Assembly: GCF_036898825.1 (NCBI RefSeq) | Contig: NZ_JARUND010000001.1 | Span: forward strand, 4,464,001 to 4,528,000 | Direction: 5' to 3' | Length of the DNA: 64,000 nt | Source: Streptomyces sp. B21-083 | GTDB taxonomy: Bacteria; Actinomycetota; Actinomycetes; Streptomycetales; Streptomycetaceae | Shown: positions 1 through 10,197 of the stretch, one piece after another | Numbering within the stretch: position 1 is the stretch's first letter | Layout of the letters: every line of letters begins with the position of its first letter | Notes under the pieces: model-generated | Seen by the model: the letters and a program-made list of their open reading frames with translations, nothing else | Databases searched by the model: none | What the model was told of the DNA's origin: nothing | Position numbers and translations under genes: made by a program

Positions 1-1
1 C

Positions 2-712
2 GGAGCCGACATCGCCGTGAAGACGCTGGCCATGCATCTCCCGTACGGCCAGTGCGACCTCCGCACCGCCCTCAACAACCTCCAGCAGGCGGGCCCTCTG
101 CGCCGGGGCCGCGAACATGTGACCGGCACCGGCGCTGCCTCCGGCAGCCAACTCTGGATCACCCGGACGTGGTTCACCCGCACCGCACGGGGCGACGACT
201 GGTGGGCGGCGTTCACACGGGGCGACGTACCGACCGACTCCCCGGAGGGGCAACGCCGTCAGCCGACCCGCTCACGCGCGTTCATCCTGCTCGCCGCGCT
301 CGGCCGTACCGCGCCCGCCCTGTCCCTCTCCCAGGCGGACTGCGCGGCGCTGGCCCCGCTGGCCGGGGAGTGGTTCGAGCGAGGGGCGAACGAGGAGTCC
401 GTACGGCACGCCCTGACCGCCGGCCTGCCGACCCCGGTCCATCACCCGGCCGCCCTGATCCGCAGGCGCCTGACCAGCAAGCTCCCGCCGGAGCCCGCCG
501 CCGTACGGCCGCCACTGCGAATGCTGGAGTGCGCGAAGTGCGGGGTGCCGGGGCGGGCGGAGGCGCTGGCCGGGGGCGTGTGCGGGGAGTGCCGGGGCGA
601 GTACGCCCCCGCTCACCGCGATGCGCCCCCACTCGCACCGACAATCCATGCCCGCGCAGCAGAGATTCGCGCTGCGATGGCCCATAAGCGCCAGGAAAGG
701 ACACTCGTATGA
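2..712 (+). CDS. HTH/zinc-ribbon protein, 5' truncated by window edge
   Basis: The frame is open to the left edge, so the first codons are missing; a GTG at 17 is the first possible start inside the window. The N-terminal part (about residues 1-60) reads like a winged-helix MarR-type domain, with a helix-rich stretch followed by a GSQLW/TRTWF beta-wing. The C-terminus has a four-cysteine zinc ribbon (CAKC, about 13 residues, CGEC). I infer a DNA-binding protein of the kind common as hypothetical in Streptomyces. Its TGA stop overlaps an ATG of the next reading frame (709), so it may be co-transcribed with the Uma2 gene. The specific function is unknown. Confidence 0.55.
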   Translation, partial: GADIAVKTLAMHLPYGQCDLRTALNNLQQAGPLRRGREHVTGTGAASGSQLWITRTWFTRTARGDDWWAAFTRGDVPTDSPEGQRRQPTRSRAFILLAALGRTAPALSLSQADCAALAPLAGEWFERGANEESVRHALTAGLPTPVHHPAALIRRRLTSKLPPEPAAVRPPLRMLECAKCGVPGRAEALAGGVCGECRGEYAPAHRDAPPLAPTIHARAAEIRAAMAHKRQERTLV

Positions 713-771
713 CGGCCCCAACGGTCCGCCAAGGTCACTCCAGGGCACGATGTGAGGAAGGAGGCAACGCC

Positions 772-1452
772 ATGACCCCTGACACCGCTGACCGCCCGCA
801 GATGTCCGTCGCGGACTTCGAGGAACTCGTCCGCAGGGCTCCGCGAGAGCTGCGGAACCGGCTGGAGTTCCTCGGCGGGAGGCTGTGCATCCGCCACGGC
901 CCACTTGATGTGGACGAATTCGAGGAACTTGCCGCCGTGGCTCCCGAAACCGTGCGGCTGGAGTACATCAACGGAAAAGTAAGGGTCAAGGCCATGCCTG
1001 ACGGCAACCACACGTCGATCTTCATGTGGCTGCTCCGCCAGTGCATGCAACAGCGCCCCGACCTCGACCTCGCGCCCGAACGGGGCGTCAAGGCCGAGGC
1101 CTACCGCAAGGGCCGCGCCCGCACAGACGGCTTCCTGGCGCCCGTGGACCACTTCACGGGCCACCGCGAGTGGTCCGAGGCCGACGGCGCACTCATGGCC
1201 GTGGAGATCACCTCTCACGACCGGGACACCGACCAGCGCGACCGCGTCGACAAACCCATCGGCTACGCGGCGGCCGACATCCCCGTATACCTTCTCGTCG
1301 ACCGCGACAACAACACCGTCACCGTGTTCAGCGAGCCGAAGGACGGCCGGTACCGGCAGACCTCGTCCTCCCCCTGGGGGACGACCGTCGACATCCCCGC
1401 CCCCGTGGGCATCACCCTCGACACCGAGAAGCTCAAGGACTATGCCGACTGA
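772..1452 (+). CDS. Uma2 family endonuclease-fold protein (DUF820)
   Basis: A 226-residue protein with the Uma2/DUF820 pattern: an early LEYINGKV segment, then a PD-(D/E)XK-like core with RTDGFLAPVD, LMAVEITSHD and a following D-K-xx-Y region (DKPIGYAAADIPVYLLVD). In Uma2 proteins these supply the acidic and lysine residues of a restriction-like nuclease fold; biochemical roles are mostly unproven. The start at 772 is chosen because an AAGGAGG lies 6 bases upstream; an in-frame ATG at 709 overlaps the previous stop and cannot be excluded. The next small ORF begins 11 bases before this gene ends, suggesting coupling. Confidence 0.75.
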   Translation: MTPDTADRPQMSVADFEELVRRAPRELRNRLEFLGGRLCIRHGPLDVDEFEELAAVAPETVRLEYINGKVRVKAMPDGNHTSIFMWLLRQCMQQRPDLDLAPERGVKAEAYRKGRARTDGFLAPVDHFTGHREWSEADGALMAVEITSHDRDTDQRDRVDKPIGYAAADIPVYLLVDRDNNTVTVFSEPKDGRYRQTSSSPWGTTVDIPAPVGITLDTEKLKDYAD

Positions 1453-1732
1453 CCCGTTGGAAGAAGCCGACGGCCCGAGTGCGGGCAGAAGGCCGCCGTC
1501 GGCCGCGCCGGAGAGCGGTGTCCTCGACCGTCTGGCCGCTCTGCAACGCGGCGCGGGAAACGCCGCTGTCGTACGTCTTCTGAGTCCCCCGAAAGCGGAA
1601 GAGGCGGGGCTGGACCGGGCCGGGCCGTGGACCGGCGCGGCGGCTGATGCTCCGCTTCCGGCCCCCGGCCCACTCAACTCAGCCCAAGTCGACTTGACTC
1701 AGCTCAACGACCCCAGCGCAGACGCGTCGTAG
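1442..1732 (+). CDS. Small protein with LQRxAGNAAVxxLL motif
   Basis: A 96-residue ORF overlapping the Uma2 gene end by 11 bases and the convergent oxidoreductase end by 34 bases. Around residues 29-46 it has LAALQRGAGNAAVVRLL, a motif I know from the N-termini of actinobacterial proteins linked to DUF4157/eCIS-core-type proteins and secreted toxins. The rest is Pro/Ala/Glu-rich and looks disordered. No catalytic domain follows, so it may be a truncated remnant of a larger protein or a stand-alone tail. Without the motif I would have dismissed it as a spurious high-GC ORF. Confidence 0.45.
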   Translation: MPTDPLEEADGPSAGRRPPSAAPESGVLDRLAALQRGAGNAAVVRLLSPPKAEEAGLDRAGPWTGAAADAPLPAPGPLNSAQVDLTQLNDPSADAS

Positions 1733-2823
1733 GCCGTCAGCTCGGCCGTCCTGTCCTCCAGGACCTTCGCCGCCCACTCCGGGTCCTGGAGCAGCGCGCG
1801 GCCCACGGCCACGAGGTCGAACTCCTCGTTCTCCAGGCGGTCCAGGAGGTCGTCGATGCTCTTCAGCGGTGCGCCCTCGCCCGAGAAGCCCCGGATGAAG
1901 TCGCCGTCCAGGCCCACCGAGCCGACCGTGATGGTGGGCTTGCCGGTGAGCTTCTTCGTCCAGCCGGCCAGGTTGAGGTCCGAGCCGTCGAACTCCGGGA
2001 GCCAGTAGCGGCGCGTGGAGGCGTGGAAGGCGTCGACACCGGCGGCGGCGAGCGGGGTCAGGATCGACTCCAGCTCCTCGGGGGTCTCGGCGAGGCGGGC
2101 GTCGAAGGCACCACCCTTCCACTGCGAGTACCGGAAGATGATGGGGAACGACGTGGACACGGCCTCGCGTACGGCGGCCACGATCTCCGTCGCGAACTTC
2201 GTACGGGCGACCAGGTCACCCCCGTACCCGTCCGTACGGCGGTTGGTGCCGGCCCACAGGAACTGGTCGAGCAGGTAGCCGTGGGCGCCGTGCAGCTCGA
2301 CCCCGTCGAAGCCGATGCGCTCGGCGGACACCGCGGCCTGGACGAACGCGTCGATGACGTCGTCCAGGTCCTCCTGCGTCATCTCCTTGCCACCACCGGC
2401 GGTGCCGTCCAGCCGCAGACCGGACGGGCCGACCGGCGGGGCGTCGGCGAACGGGGGCTGCCCGGCCTCCCTGACCATGCCGATGTGCCACAGCTGCGGC
2501 ACGATCTTCCCGCCGGCCGCGTGCACGGCGTCGGCGACCTTGGCCCACCCGGCGAGCTGCTCTTCACCGTGGAAACGGGGGACGCTGTCACTGTCACCGG
2601 CGGAGTCGTGCCCGACGTAGGTGCCCTCCGTGACGATCAGACCGACCCCGGCGCCCGCGCGGCGCGAGTAGTACGAGGCGACGTCGTCGCCGGGGACACC
2701 ACCGGGCGAGAACTGGCGCGTCATCGGCGCCATCACGATCCGGTTCGGCACGGTCAGGCCGTTCAGCGTGACGGGCCGGGAGAGGATCTGGGCCGCGCGG
2801 GAGGTCTGTGCGGGGGCTGTCAC
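1699..2823 (-). CDS. NADH:flavin oxidoreductase (old yellow enzyme family)
   Basis: A 374-residue FMN-dependent ene-reductase-type TIM barrel. Family signs: the NRIVMAPMTR segment near the N-terminus, HAAGGKIVPQLWH, the active-site region GFDGVELHGAHGYLLDQF, then NRRTDGYGG and the C-terminal VGRALLQDP phosphate-binding turn. OYEs reduce alkenes conjugated to carbonyl groups using NAD(P)H; the substrate here cannot be told. Start chosen as GTG 2823 because a GAGGAG lies about 6 bases upstream; the frame is open further up but that part is unlike the family. Stands alone, convergent with the Uma2 block. Confidence 0.9.
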   Translation of the reverse strand: MTAPAQTSRAAQILSRPVTLNGLTVPNRIVMAPMTRQFSPGGVPGDDVASYYSRRAGAGVGLIVTEGTYVGHDSAGDSDSVPRFHGEEQLAGWAKVADAVHAAGGKIVPQLWHIGMVREAGQPPFADAPPVGPSGLRLDGTAGGGKEMTQEDLDDVIDAFVQAAVSAERIGFDGVELHGAHGYLLDQFLWAGTNRRTDGYGGDLVARTKFATEIVAAVREAVSTSFPIIFRYSQWKGGAFDARLAETPEELESILTPLAAAGVDAFHASTRRYWLPEFDGSDLNLAGWTKKLTGKPTITVGSVGLDGDFIRGFSGEGAPLKSIDDLLDRLENEEFDLVAVGRALLQDPEWAAKVLEDRTAELTAYDASALGSLS

Positions 2824-3008
2824 GTGGGGGCTCCTCGGAAGGGAAGGAAACAGAAACAGGGACGGGAAGTGAGCGGAGGCACAGTTGTATGCACGCGCAT
2901 ATGCGTCAACCACACCTGTCCGGCCCGCCATTCCGGCTCACGGGAACACCTGCTGTGATCCCGGTCACCGCACCGTCGACTCAGGGACCGCGAGCACCCA
3001 GAAAACGC

Positions 3009-3053
3009 CCGAGGGCGGCACCCTCCCCGTAAGGAGAAGGGTGCCGCCCTCGG
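3009..3053. terminator. Terminator hairpin after groEL2
   Basis: A perfect 16-bp inverted repeat (3009-3024 with 3038-3053) with a 13-base loop, 38 bases beyond the groEL2 stop. It lies where groEL2 transcription (minus strand) should end. Confidence 0.75.
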
Positions 3054-3090
3054 AACGCGGAACGAAGGACAGTGATCAACCAGAGGTCGA

Positions 3091-4827
<1,737 letters not shown>

Positions 4828-4846
4828 TCACCCACCCGGTCCTTCG

Positions 4847-4873
4847 GTAGCACTCTCACCTTCAGAGTGCTAA
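4847..4873. promoter_or_regulatory. CIRCE operator 1 (HrcA site)
   Basis: GTAGCACTC, nine bases, GAGTGCTAA: the classic CIRCE inverted repeat with the correct 9-base spacer; only the outer base of the left arm deviates. It lies about 130 bases upstream of groEL2. Confidence 0.92.
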
Positions 4874-4882
4874 CGCCAATGA

Positions 4883-4909
4883 TTAGCACTCGCCCCTGCC
4901 GAGTGCAAG
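4883..4909. promoter_or_regulatory. CIRCE operator 2 (HrcA site)
   Basis: TTAGCACTC, nine bases, GAGTGCAAG: the left arm is perfect and the right arm deviates at its outer bases. It is separated from the first CIRCE by 9 bases, giving a tandem HrcA operator. Confidence 0.85.
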
Positions 4910-5111
4910 CGACTCTCGAAGATCCCCAGGTGAACAGGGGGGTGGCTACGGCCCGGTAGCCACGCCGACACGCCTGCGGACCCGGCACTGGTGGCCTTCG
5001 CCCGCGGACATGCCGATGGGCCCGCACCCCGTGAGGTCCCACGAGGTACGAGCCCATCGAATCCTTCGATGAAGGAAGAAGAACGTCGCTGCGTGTGCGC
5101 CGGCGCGTGCT

Positions 5112-5318
5112 TCAGGTGGTCGCCAGACGGACCATGTCCGCCTGCGGCCCCTTCTGGCCCTGCGAGATCTCGAAATCGACCCGCTGACCTTCCTCGAGGG
5201 TGCGGTAGCCGTCCATCTGAATCGCGCTGTAGTGGACGAAAACATCCGCACCACCGTCGACCGCGATGAAGCCGTACCCCTTCTCCGCGTTGAACCACTT
5301 GACGGTGCCCTGAGCCAT
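5112..5318 (-). CDS. Cold-shock protein (CspA family)
   Basis: A 68-residue single cold-shock domain. RNP1 is seen as KGYGFIAV and RNP2 as VFVHYSAI, with the N-terminal [10 protein letters not shown] typical of Streptomyces Csps. Binds single-stranded RNA/DNA as a chaperone or antiterminator. The start at 5318 fits the family; the longer frame upstream is leader. It is preceded by a long, unusually AT-rich and structured leader (5319 to about 5660). Next to groEL2, as in S. coelicolor. Confidence 0.95.
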   Translation of the reverse strand: MAQGTVKWFNAEKGYGFIAVDGGADVFVHYSAIQMDGYRTLEEGQRVDFEISQGQKGPQADMVRLATT

Positions 5319-5347
5319 GCCTAACTCCCCTATTACTGGCCCTTGCA

Positions 5348-5370
5348 CGGATCCGCACTTCGCGGATCCG
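5348..5370 (-). promoter_or_regulatory. Hairpin in cold-shock gene leader
   Basis: A perfect 9-bp stem, CGGATCCGC and GCGGATCCG around a 5-base loop, about 30 bases upstream of the csp start codon. Position within the 5' leader suggests an RNA structure affecting translation. The surrounding leader (about 5400-5660) is AT-rich compared with its neighbours and holds no gene I can support. Confidence 0.45.
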
Positions 5371-5672
5371 GGTCAGACCTCACCCCCCCAACCGGTGGAG
5401 GTGTGCGCCGGAACGCGTCGACCGCGGCCGAATGTATATGTCCAACTGCCCTCTGCAACAGGTCAATTGGACGAGAAATCCGGGCACGCCAGGTCAGGAA
5501 ATATGCGGAGAATTCACGCGGATTCAGGGCAAGCCGGGCCCCACAAAGAGAACAAAAAACGCAAAAGGCCTGCACACTTTGGCTACTTCTCGTTGGGTGC
5601 GCGGCAGGAATTAATACGCGTGCGGCGAGCGAGATGGTGCGGCTTCCCCAACTGTACCGCGCTCAACCATAC

Positions 5673-5711
5673 AGAATTGCCCCCTCCGCTTCTCTCACGG
5701 AGGGGGCAATT
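5673..5711 (-). terminator. Terminator of thrC-moaD operon
   Basis: A perfect 15-bp stem, GAATTGCCCCCTCCG with its complement, around a 9-base loop, 50 bases beyond the sulfur-carrier stop. It ends minus-strand transcription before the csp leader. Confidence 0.75.
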
Positions 5712-5760
5712 CGATGAACTCTCGGTAATCGATGTTACCGACGGTTACTACTGGCGGGTA

Positions 5761-6036
5761 TCAGCCGCCCGCGACCGCGGGAATGATCGACACACCGGCA
5801 CCGTCCGGCGTCGCCGTCTCCAGCCCCTGCTCGAAGCGGACGTCGTCGTCGTTGACGTACACGTTGACGAAGCGACGCAGCTTGCCCTGGTCGTCGAGCA
5901 CACGGGCGGCGATCCCCGTGTGGTTCTTCTCCAGATCGGCGATGACCTCACCAAGGGTCCCACCCTCGGCAGCCACCTCGGCCTGACCGCCGGTATAGGT
6001 ACGCAGGATGGTGGGGATACGGACGGAAACGCTCAC
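5761..6036 (-). CDS. MoaD/ThiS-family sulfur carrier protein
   Basis: A 91-residue ubiquitin-fold protein ending in the diagnostic Gly-Gly (AVAGG), with the SVRIPTILRTYTGG start and VNVYVNDDDVR central strands typical of CysO-like carriers. The C-terminal glycine is adenylated and thiocarboxylated by an E1-like enzyme and donates sulfur; CysO of mycobacteria serves cysteine synthesis. Lies downstream of threonine synthase on the same strand (91-base gap holding a dispersed repeat), a conserved actinobacterial pairing. Which sulfur pathway it serves here is inference. Confidence 0.88.
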   Translation of the reverse strand: MSVSVRIPTILRTYTGGQAEVAAEGGTLGEVIADLEKNHTGIAARVLDDQGKLRRFVNVYVNDDDVRFEQGLETATPDGAGVSIIPAVAGG

Positions 6037-6068
6037 GATGAAAACCTCCGGTCAGATGACGCGCCCCA

Positions 6069-6101
6069 AGGGGCGCGGGGAACTGCGCGACCAGCCCCCA
6101 C
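6069..6101 (+). repeat. Dispersed intergenic repeat, copy A
   Basis: A 33-base copy of a repeat whose core reads GGCGCGGGGAACTGCGCGAC followed by CAGCCCCCAC. Other copies in the window: 13970, 14039 and 34161. Here it fills most of the thrC-moaD gap. Short repeats of this kind are common between Streptomyces genes. Confidence 0.8.
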
Positions 6102-6126
6102 GGGCCCGCAGACGAACAACTACCGC

Positions 6127-7434
6127 CTACGCGAGTCCGGCCGCATGGAACGACTCAAGGCTGGGCCGAATGGTCGCGGTGAGCCCCGTGTCCGCCACCG
6201 CGTCCAGCGTCTTGAGACCGTCCCCGGTGTTCAGGACGACAGTCGTCAGCGTCGGGTCCAGCAGCCCGTTCTCGATCAGCTTCTTGGCGACACCCACGGT
6301 CACACCACCGGCGGTCTCCGCGAAGATCCCCTCCGTACGCGCGAGCAGCCGAATCGCGTCGACCACCTGCTCGTCGTTCACGTCCTCCACCGCTCCCCCG
6401 GTCCGCCGCGCGATATCCAGCACGTACGGCCCGTCCGCCGGGTTGCCGATCGCCAGCGACTTGGCGATGGTGTTCGGCTTCTGCGGCCGTACGACGTCCT
6501 GCCCGGCCTTGTAGGCCACGGACACCGGCGAGCAGCCCTCCGCCTGGGCGCCGAAGATCTTGTACGGCTTGTCGGCGACCAGCCCGAGCTTGATCAGCTC
6601 CTGCAGCCCCTTGTCGATCTTCGTGAGCTGCGACCCGGACGCGATGGGCACCACGAGCTGGTCCGGCAGCTGCCAGCCGAGCTGCTCGCAGATCTCGTAC
6701 GCCAGGGTCTTGCTGCCCTCCGCGTAGTACGGGCGCAGGTTGACGTTGACGAAGCCCCAGCCCTCGCCGGCCGGGTCGCCGATCAGCTCGGAGCAGAAGC
6801 GGTTCACATCGTCGTAGTTGCCCTCGATACCGATGAGCTCGCCGCCGTACACCGCGGCCATGACGACCTTGCCCTGCTCCAGGTCGTGCGGGATGAACAC
6901 GCAGGAGCGCAGGCCCGCCCGGGCGGCGGCGGCGCCGACGGCACCGGCCAGGTTGCCCGTGGAGGAGCAGGAGAGGGTGGTGAAGCCGAAGGCGCGGGCG
7001 GCCTCCAGGGCCTGGGCGACGACCCGGTCCTTGAAGGAGTGCGTCGGGTTGCCGGAGTCGTCCTTGACGAAGAGCTTGCCGGCGTCGACGCCCAGCTCGC
7101 GGGCGAGATTGTCGGCCTGGACGAGCTTGGTCCAGCCGGGGTTGATGTTCGGCTTCTCGGCGACGTTCGCGGGAACGGGCAGGAGGGGTGCGTAACGCCA
7201 GATGTTCGCGGGTCCCGCTTCGATGCGCTTACGGAGTTCCTCGGTGTCGTACGAGGAGAAGTCGTAGGCGATCTCCAGCGGGCCGAAACACTCCTCGCAG
7301 GCGAACACCGGACCGAGGGGCACGCGGTGGCCGCATTCGCGGCAGGAGAGTGCGGCGGCGGGGCCGAGATCAACAGGGGGGACGGCGGAGGTGACGGAGC
7401 CGGACGTGGTGCTCTCGGCAGTTTGCGCAGCCAT
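6127..7434 (-). CDS. thrC: Threonine synthase
   Basis: A 435-residue PLP enzyme converting O-phosphohomoserine to threonine. The N-terminus has a four-cysteine zinc-ribbon-like module (C31, C34, C46, C49) seen in the class with an extended N-terminus. The PLP lysine lies in GNPTHSFKDR (K135) and the phosphate-binding glycine-rich turn in SCSSTGNLAGAVGAAAARAG. The start at 7434 has AAGGG upstream, while an in-frame ATG at 7479 has no clear ribosome site. Forms an operon with the downstream sulfur carrier; the terminator at 5673 closes it. Confidence 0.95.
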   Translation of the reverse strand: MAAQTAESTTSGSVTSAVPPVDLGPAAALSCRECGHRVPLGPVFACEECFGPLEIAYDFSSYDTEELRKRIEAGPANIWRYAPLLPVPANVAEKPNINPGWTKLVQADNLARELGVDAGKLFVKDDSGNPTHSFKDRVVAQALEAARAFGFTTLSCSSTGNLAGAVGAAAARAGLRSCVFIPHDLEQGKVVMAAVYGGELIGIEGNYDDVNRFCSELIGDPAGEGWGFVNVNLRPYYAEGSKTLAYEICEQLGWQLPDQLVVPIASGSQLTKIDKGLQELIKLGLVADKPYKIFGAQAEGCSPVSVAYKAGQDVVRPQKPNTIAKSLAIGNPADGPYVLDIARRTGGAVEDVNDEQVVDAIRLLARTEGIFAETAGGVTVGVAKKLIENGLLDPTLTTVVLNTGDGLKTLDAVADTGLTATIRPSLESFHAAGLA

Positions 7435-7769
7435 GGAGGCGAAACCCTTCCTCATCTTCCTCACGACGCATTTCGCCATGAGACGGATTTGGCACCTTCC
7501 CGAGCCGGGAGCCTCGCTGACCGTAAATGGATCACGAGTGCCGACTGGAGGGTTGCCGGGGCTTCATCGGGCCGTATCCCTCTGCCCCTCTGGATGAGCG
7601 GTATGAAGTTGTGGGGTTGTGCGGTTGTGAACACTGGCGACCTCGGACATGCGATGGTCACCCGCGTTGTTCAAGACTGTAACCGAAGGCTTGGATGGTG
7701 GTGGGAGCCGTCCGAACCGCGAGATACAAGATCGCGCTTCCCCCCATGCAACGTAAGGGAGAGCCGCAC

Positions 7770-8714
7770 GTGCTGGAAGACGTCGAGCGCTGGCTGAGCA
7801 CGCGCTCCTGGTCCGCCCGCGACCGCCCGCTCAAGAAGCTGATCGCCGCGAAGCGTTCCTCGAACGCCACGGTGAGTGTCGTCCTGCCCGCGCTCAACGA
7901 GGAGGAGACCGTCGGCGAGATCGTCGCCGTCATCCGCCGTGACCTGATGCTGAAGGTCCCGCTCGTCGACGAGATCGTGGTCATCGACTCCGGATCGACC
8001 GACCGTACCTCCGAGGTGGCCGCCGCGGCGGGCGCCCGGGTCGTCCACCGCGACGACATCCTGCCGCGCATCCCGGCCGTGCCGGGCAAGGGCGAGGTGT
8101 TGTGGCGCTCCCTCCTGGTCACCAGCGGGGACATCGTCTGCTTCGTCGACGCGGACCTGAAGGAGTTCTCGTCGGACTTCGTCTCCGGGATCGTGGGCCC
8201 CCTGCTCACGGACCCGGGTGTAGACCTCGTCAAGGCGATGTACGACCGCCCGCTCGGTCAGGCCGCCGGCCAGGGCGGCCGGGTCACCGAGCTGATGGCG
8301 CGCCCCCTGCTCAACATGCACTGGCCGCAGCTGGCCGGCTTCGTCCAGCCGCTCGGCGGCGAGTACGCGGCCCGCCGCTCGCTCCTCGAACAGCTCCCGT
8401 TCCCCGTCGGCTACGGCGTGGAGCTGGGCATGCTGATCGACGCCCTGCACCTGGTGGGCCTGGACGCGCTGGCGCAGGTCGACGTGGGTGTGCGAAAGCA
8501 CCGCCACCAGGACGGCCAGGCCCTGGGCCGGATGTCCGCCGCGATCTACCGCACCGCGCAGCTCCGGCTGGCCCGGGGCCATCTGATCCGCCCCTCGCTC
8601 ACCCAGTTCGAGCGCGGAGAGGACGGTTTCGAGCCCCGGACGTACTCGGTGGACACGGAGGAACGCCCGCCCATGGCGGAGATCGCGGAGTACGCGAGGA
8701 GAAAGGCCGCCTAG
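7770..8714 (+). CDS. gpgS: Glucosyl-3-phosphoglycerate synthase (GT2/GT81)
   Basis: A 314-residue inverting-fold glycosyltransferase. Visible family motifs: VSVVLPALNEEETVGEIV (nucleotide-sugar entry), DEIVVIDSGSTDRT, then FVDADLKEF with the metal-binding DxD and KGEVLWRSL. In mycobacteria and actinomycetes GpgS transfers glucose from UDP-glucose to 3-phosphoglycerate, the first step of methylglucose-lipopolysaccharide and glucosylglycerate synthesis. GTG 7770 is preferred over upstream ATG 7746 because AAGGGAG lies 8 bases before it. Next to the trehalose genes, so a compatible-solute/storage sugar context is likely. Confidence 0.88.
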   Translation: MLEDVERWLSTRSWSARDRPLKKLIAAKRSSNATVSVVLPALNEEETVGEIVAVIRRDLMLKVPLVDEIVVIDSGSTDRTSEVAAAAGARVVHRDDILPRIPAVPGKGEVLWRSLLVTSGDIVCFVDADLKEFSSDFVSGIVGPLLTDPGVDLVKAMYDRPLGQAAGQGGRVTELMARPLLNMHWPQLAGFVQPLGGEYAARRSLLEQLPFPVGYGVELGMLIDALHLVGLDALAQVDVGVRKHRHQDGQALGRMSAAIYRTAQLRLARGHLIRPSLTQFERGEDGFEPRTYSVDTEERPPMAEIAEYARRKAA

Positions 8715-8784
8715 GCGGCTCGTATACGGCTGAGGCGTACGTGCGTACGTTTGAGCGTTTCCGGGCCGGGCTAGGTTGAGGCGT

Positions 8785-10197
8785 ATGGCTTCGACGCAAG
8801 GTGTGCAGGGTACGCAGGGCTCTTACCGGGTTCTGGTCGCTTCCAACCGTGGCCCGGTCACGTACGAGGTCCGTGAGGACGGCTCGCTGCAGGCCCGGCG
8901 CGGCGGCGGCGGGCTGGTCTCCGGGCTGTCGGCGATCGGGCCTGACGCGGACGCCCTGTGGGTCTGCTCCGCCCTCGGCGACGGCGACCGCGAGGCCGTC
9001 CGGCGCGGGGAGGCCGAGCCGGGCGTCAGGATGCTCGCGATCCCGGCGGACGTGCACGAGGACGCGTACAACGGCATCGCCAACTCGGTGCTCTGGTTCG
9101 TGAACCACATGCTGTACCAGACCCCGCTGGAGCCGGTCTTCGACGCGGAGTTCCGGCGCCGGTGGGCGTCGTACGAGGCCTACAACCGCGCGTTCGCCCA
9201 GGCACTGGCCGCGGAGGCCGCCGAGGGCGCGTCGGTGGTTGTCCAGGACTACCACCTGTGCCTGGTCCCCGGCATGCTGCGCGAACTCCGCCCCGACCTG
9301 CGCATCGGCCACTTCTCGCACACGCCGTGGGCACCGGCGGACTACTTCCGGATGCTGCCGTACGACATCTCAGCCCAGCTCCTTCGCGGCATGCTCGGCG
9401 CGGACCGCCTCGGTTTCCTCACCCGGCGGTGGGCGGACGCGTTCACCGCCTGCTGTACGGACCTGGTCGGCGGTGTCGGCGACACGCGGATCGGCGTACA
9501 CGGTCTGGGCGCCGACGCGGACTTCCTGCGCAGGCGCGCGCACGAGCCGGACGTCGAGGAGCGGATGGCCGCCCTGCGCGAGGAGATCGGCGGGGACGGG
9601 CACCGGAAGACGATCGTGCGGGTGGACCGTACGGAACTGTCGAAGAACATCGTGCGGGGCCTGCTGGCGTACCGGCAGCTGCTGGAGGACCGCCCGGAGT
9701 GGCGGGAGCGGGTGACGCACGTGGCCTTCGCCTACCCCTCCCGCCAGGATCTCGCCGTCTACCGCGACTACACGGCCGAGGTGCAGCGGGTGGCCGACGA
9801 CATCAACTCGGCTTATGGGACACCGACTTGGACCCCGGTCGTCCTTCACGTCAAGGACGACTTCGCCCGCTCCCTGGCCGCGTACCGACTGGCCGACGTG
9901 GCCCTCGTCAACCCCATCCGCGACGGCATGAACCTCGTCGCCAAGGAGATCCCGGTGGTCTCCGACGAGGGGTGCGCGCTGGTGCTGTCGCGGGAGGCGG
10001 GGGCGTACGAGGAGCTGGGCGAGGACGCGATCGTGGTGAACCCGTACGACGTCACGCAGACGGCGCGGGCTCTGGAGGAGGCCCTGACCATGAGCGCCGG
10101 CGAACGGGCGGAACGCACGAAACGACTGGCCGCGGCGGCGACCGCGCTGCCGCCGGCCCAGTGGTTCCTGGACCAGCTGAACGCGCTCAGCGACTAA
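8785..10197 (+). CDS. otsA: Trehalose-6-phosphate synthase (GT20)
   Basis: A 470-residue GT20 enzyme joining a nucleotide-activated glucose to glucose-6-phosphate. Seen: VLVASNRGPV at the start with the RRGGGGLVSGL loop, VWVHDYHL equivalent VVVQDYHLCLVPGMLR, GHFSHTPWAP, RVDRTELSKNI (sugar-phosphate and nucleotide contacts), and VNPIRDGMNLVAKE near the C-terminus. ATG 8785 is used, with a short-spaced GAGG. The stop overlaps the convergent otsB stop by 4 bases. Together they give the OtsAB trehalose route. Confidence 0.93.
   Translation: MASTQGVQGTQGSYRVLVASNRGPVTYEVREDGSLQARRGGGGLVSGLSAIGPDADALWVCSALGDGDREAVRRGEAEPGVRMLAIPADVHEDAYNGIANSVLWFVNHMLYQTPLEPVFDAEFRRRWASYEAYNRAFAQALAAEAAEGASVVVQDYHLCLVPGMLRELRPDLRIGHFSHTPWAPADYFRMLPYDISAQLLRGMLGADRLGFLTRRWADAFTACCTDLVGGVGDTRIGVHGLGADADFLRRRAHEPDVEERMAALREEIGGDGHRKTIVRVDRTELSKNIVRGLLAYRQLLEDRPEWRERVTHVAFAYPSRQDLAVYRDYTAEVQRVADDINSAYGTPTWTPVVLHVKDDFARSLAAYRLADVALVNPIRDGMNLVAKEIPVVSDEGCALVLSREAGAYEELGEDAIVVNPYDVTQTARALEEALTMSAGERAERTKRLAAAATALPPAQWFLDQLNALSD

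Noticed and set aside
5317..7797. 826-residue open frame on the plus strand
   Set aside because: Runs antisense through csp leader, the sulfur carrier and thrC; no coherent protein features.
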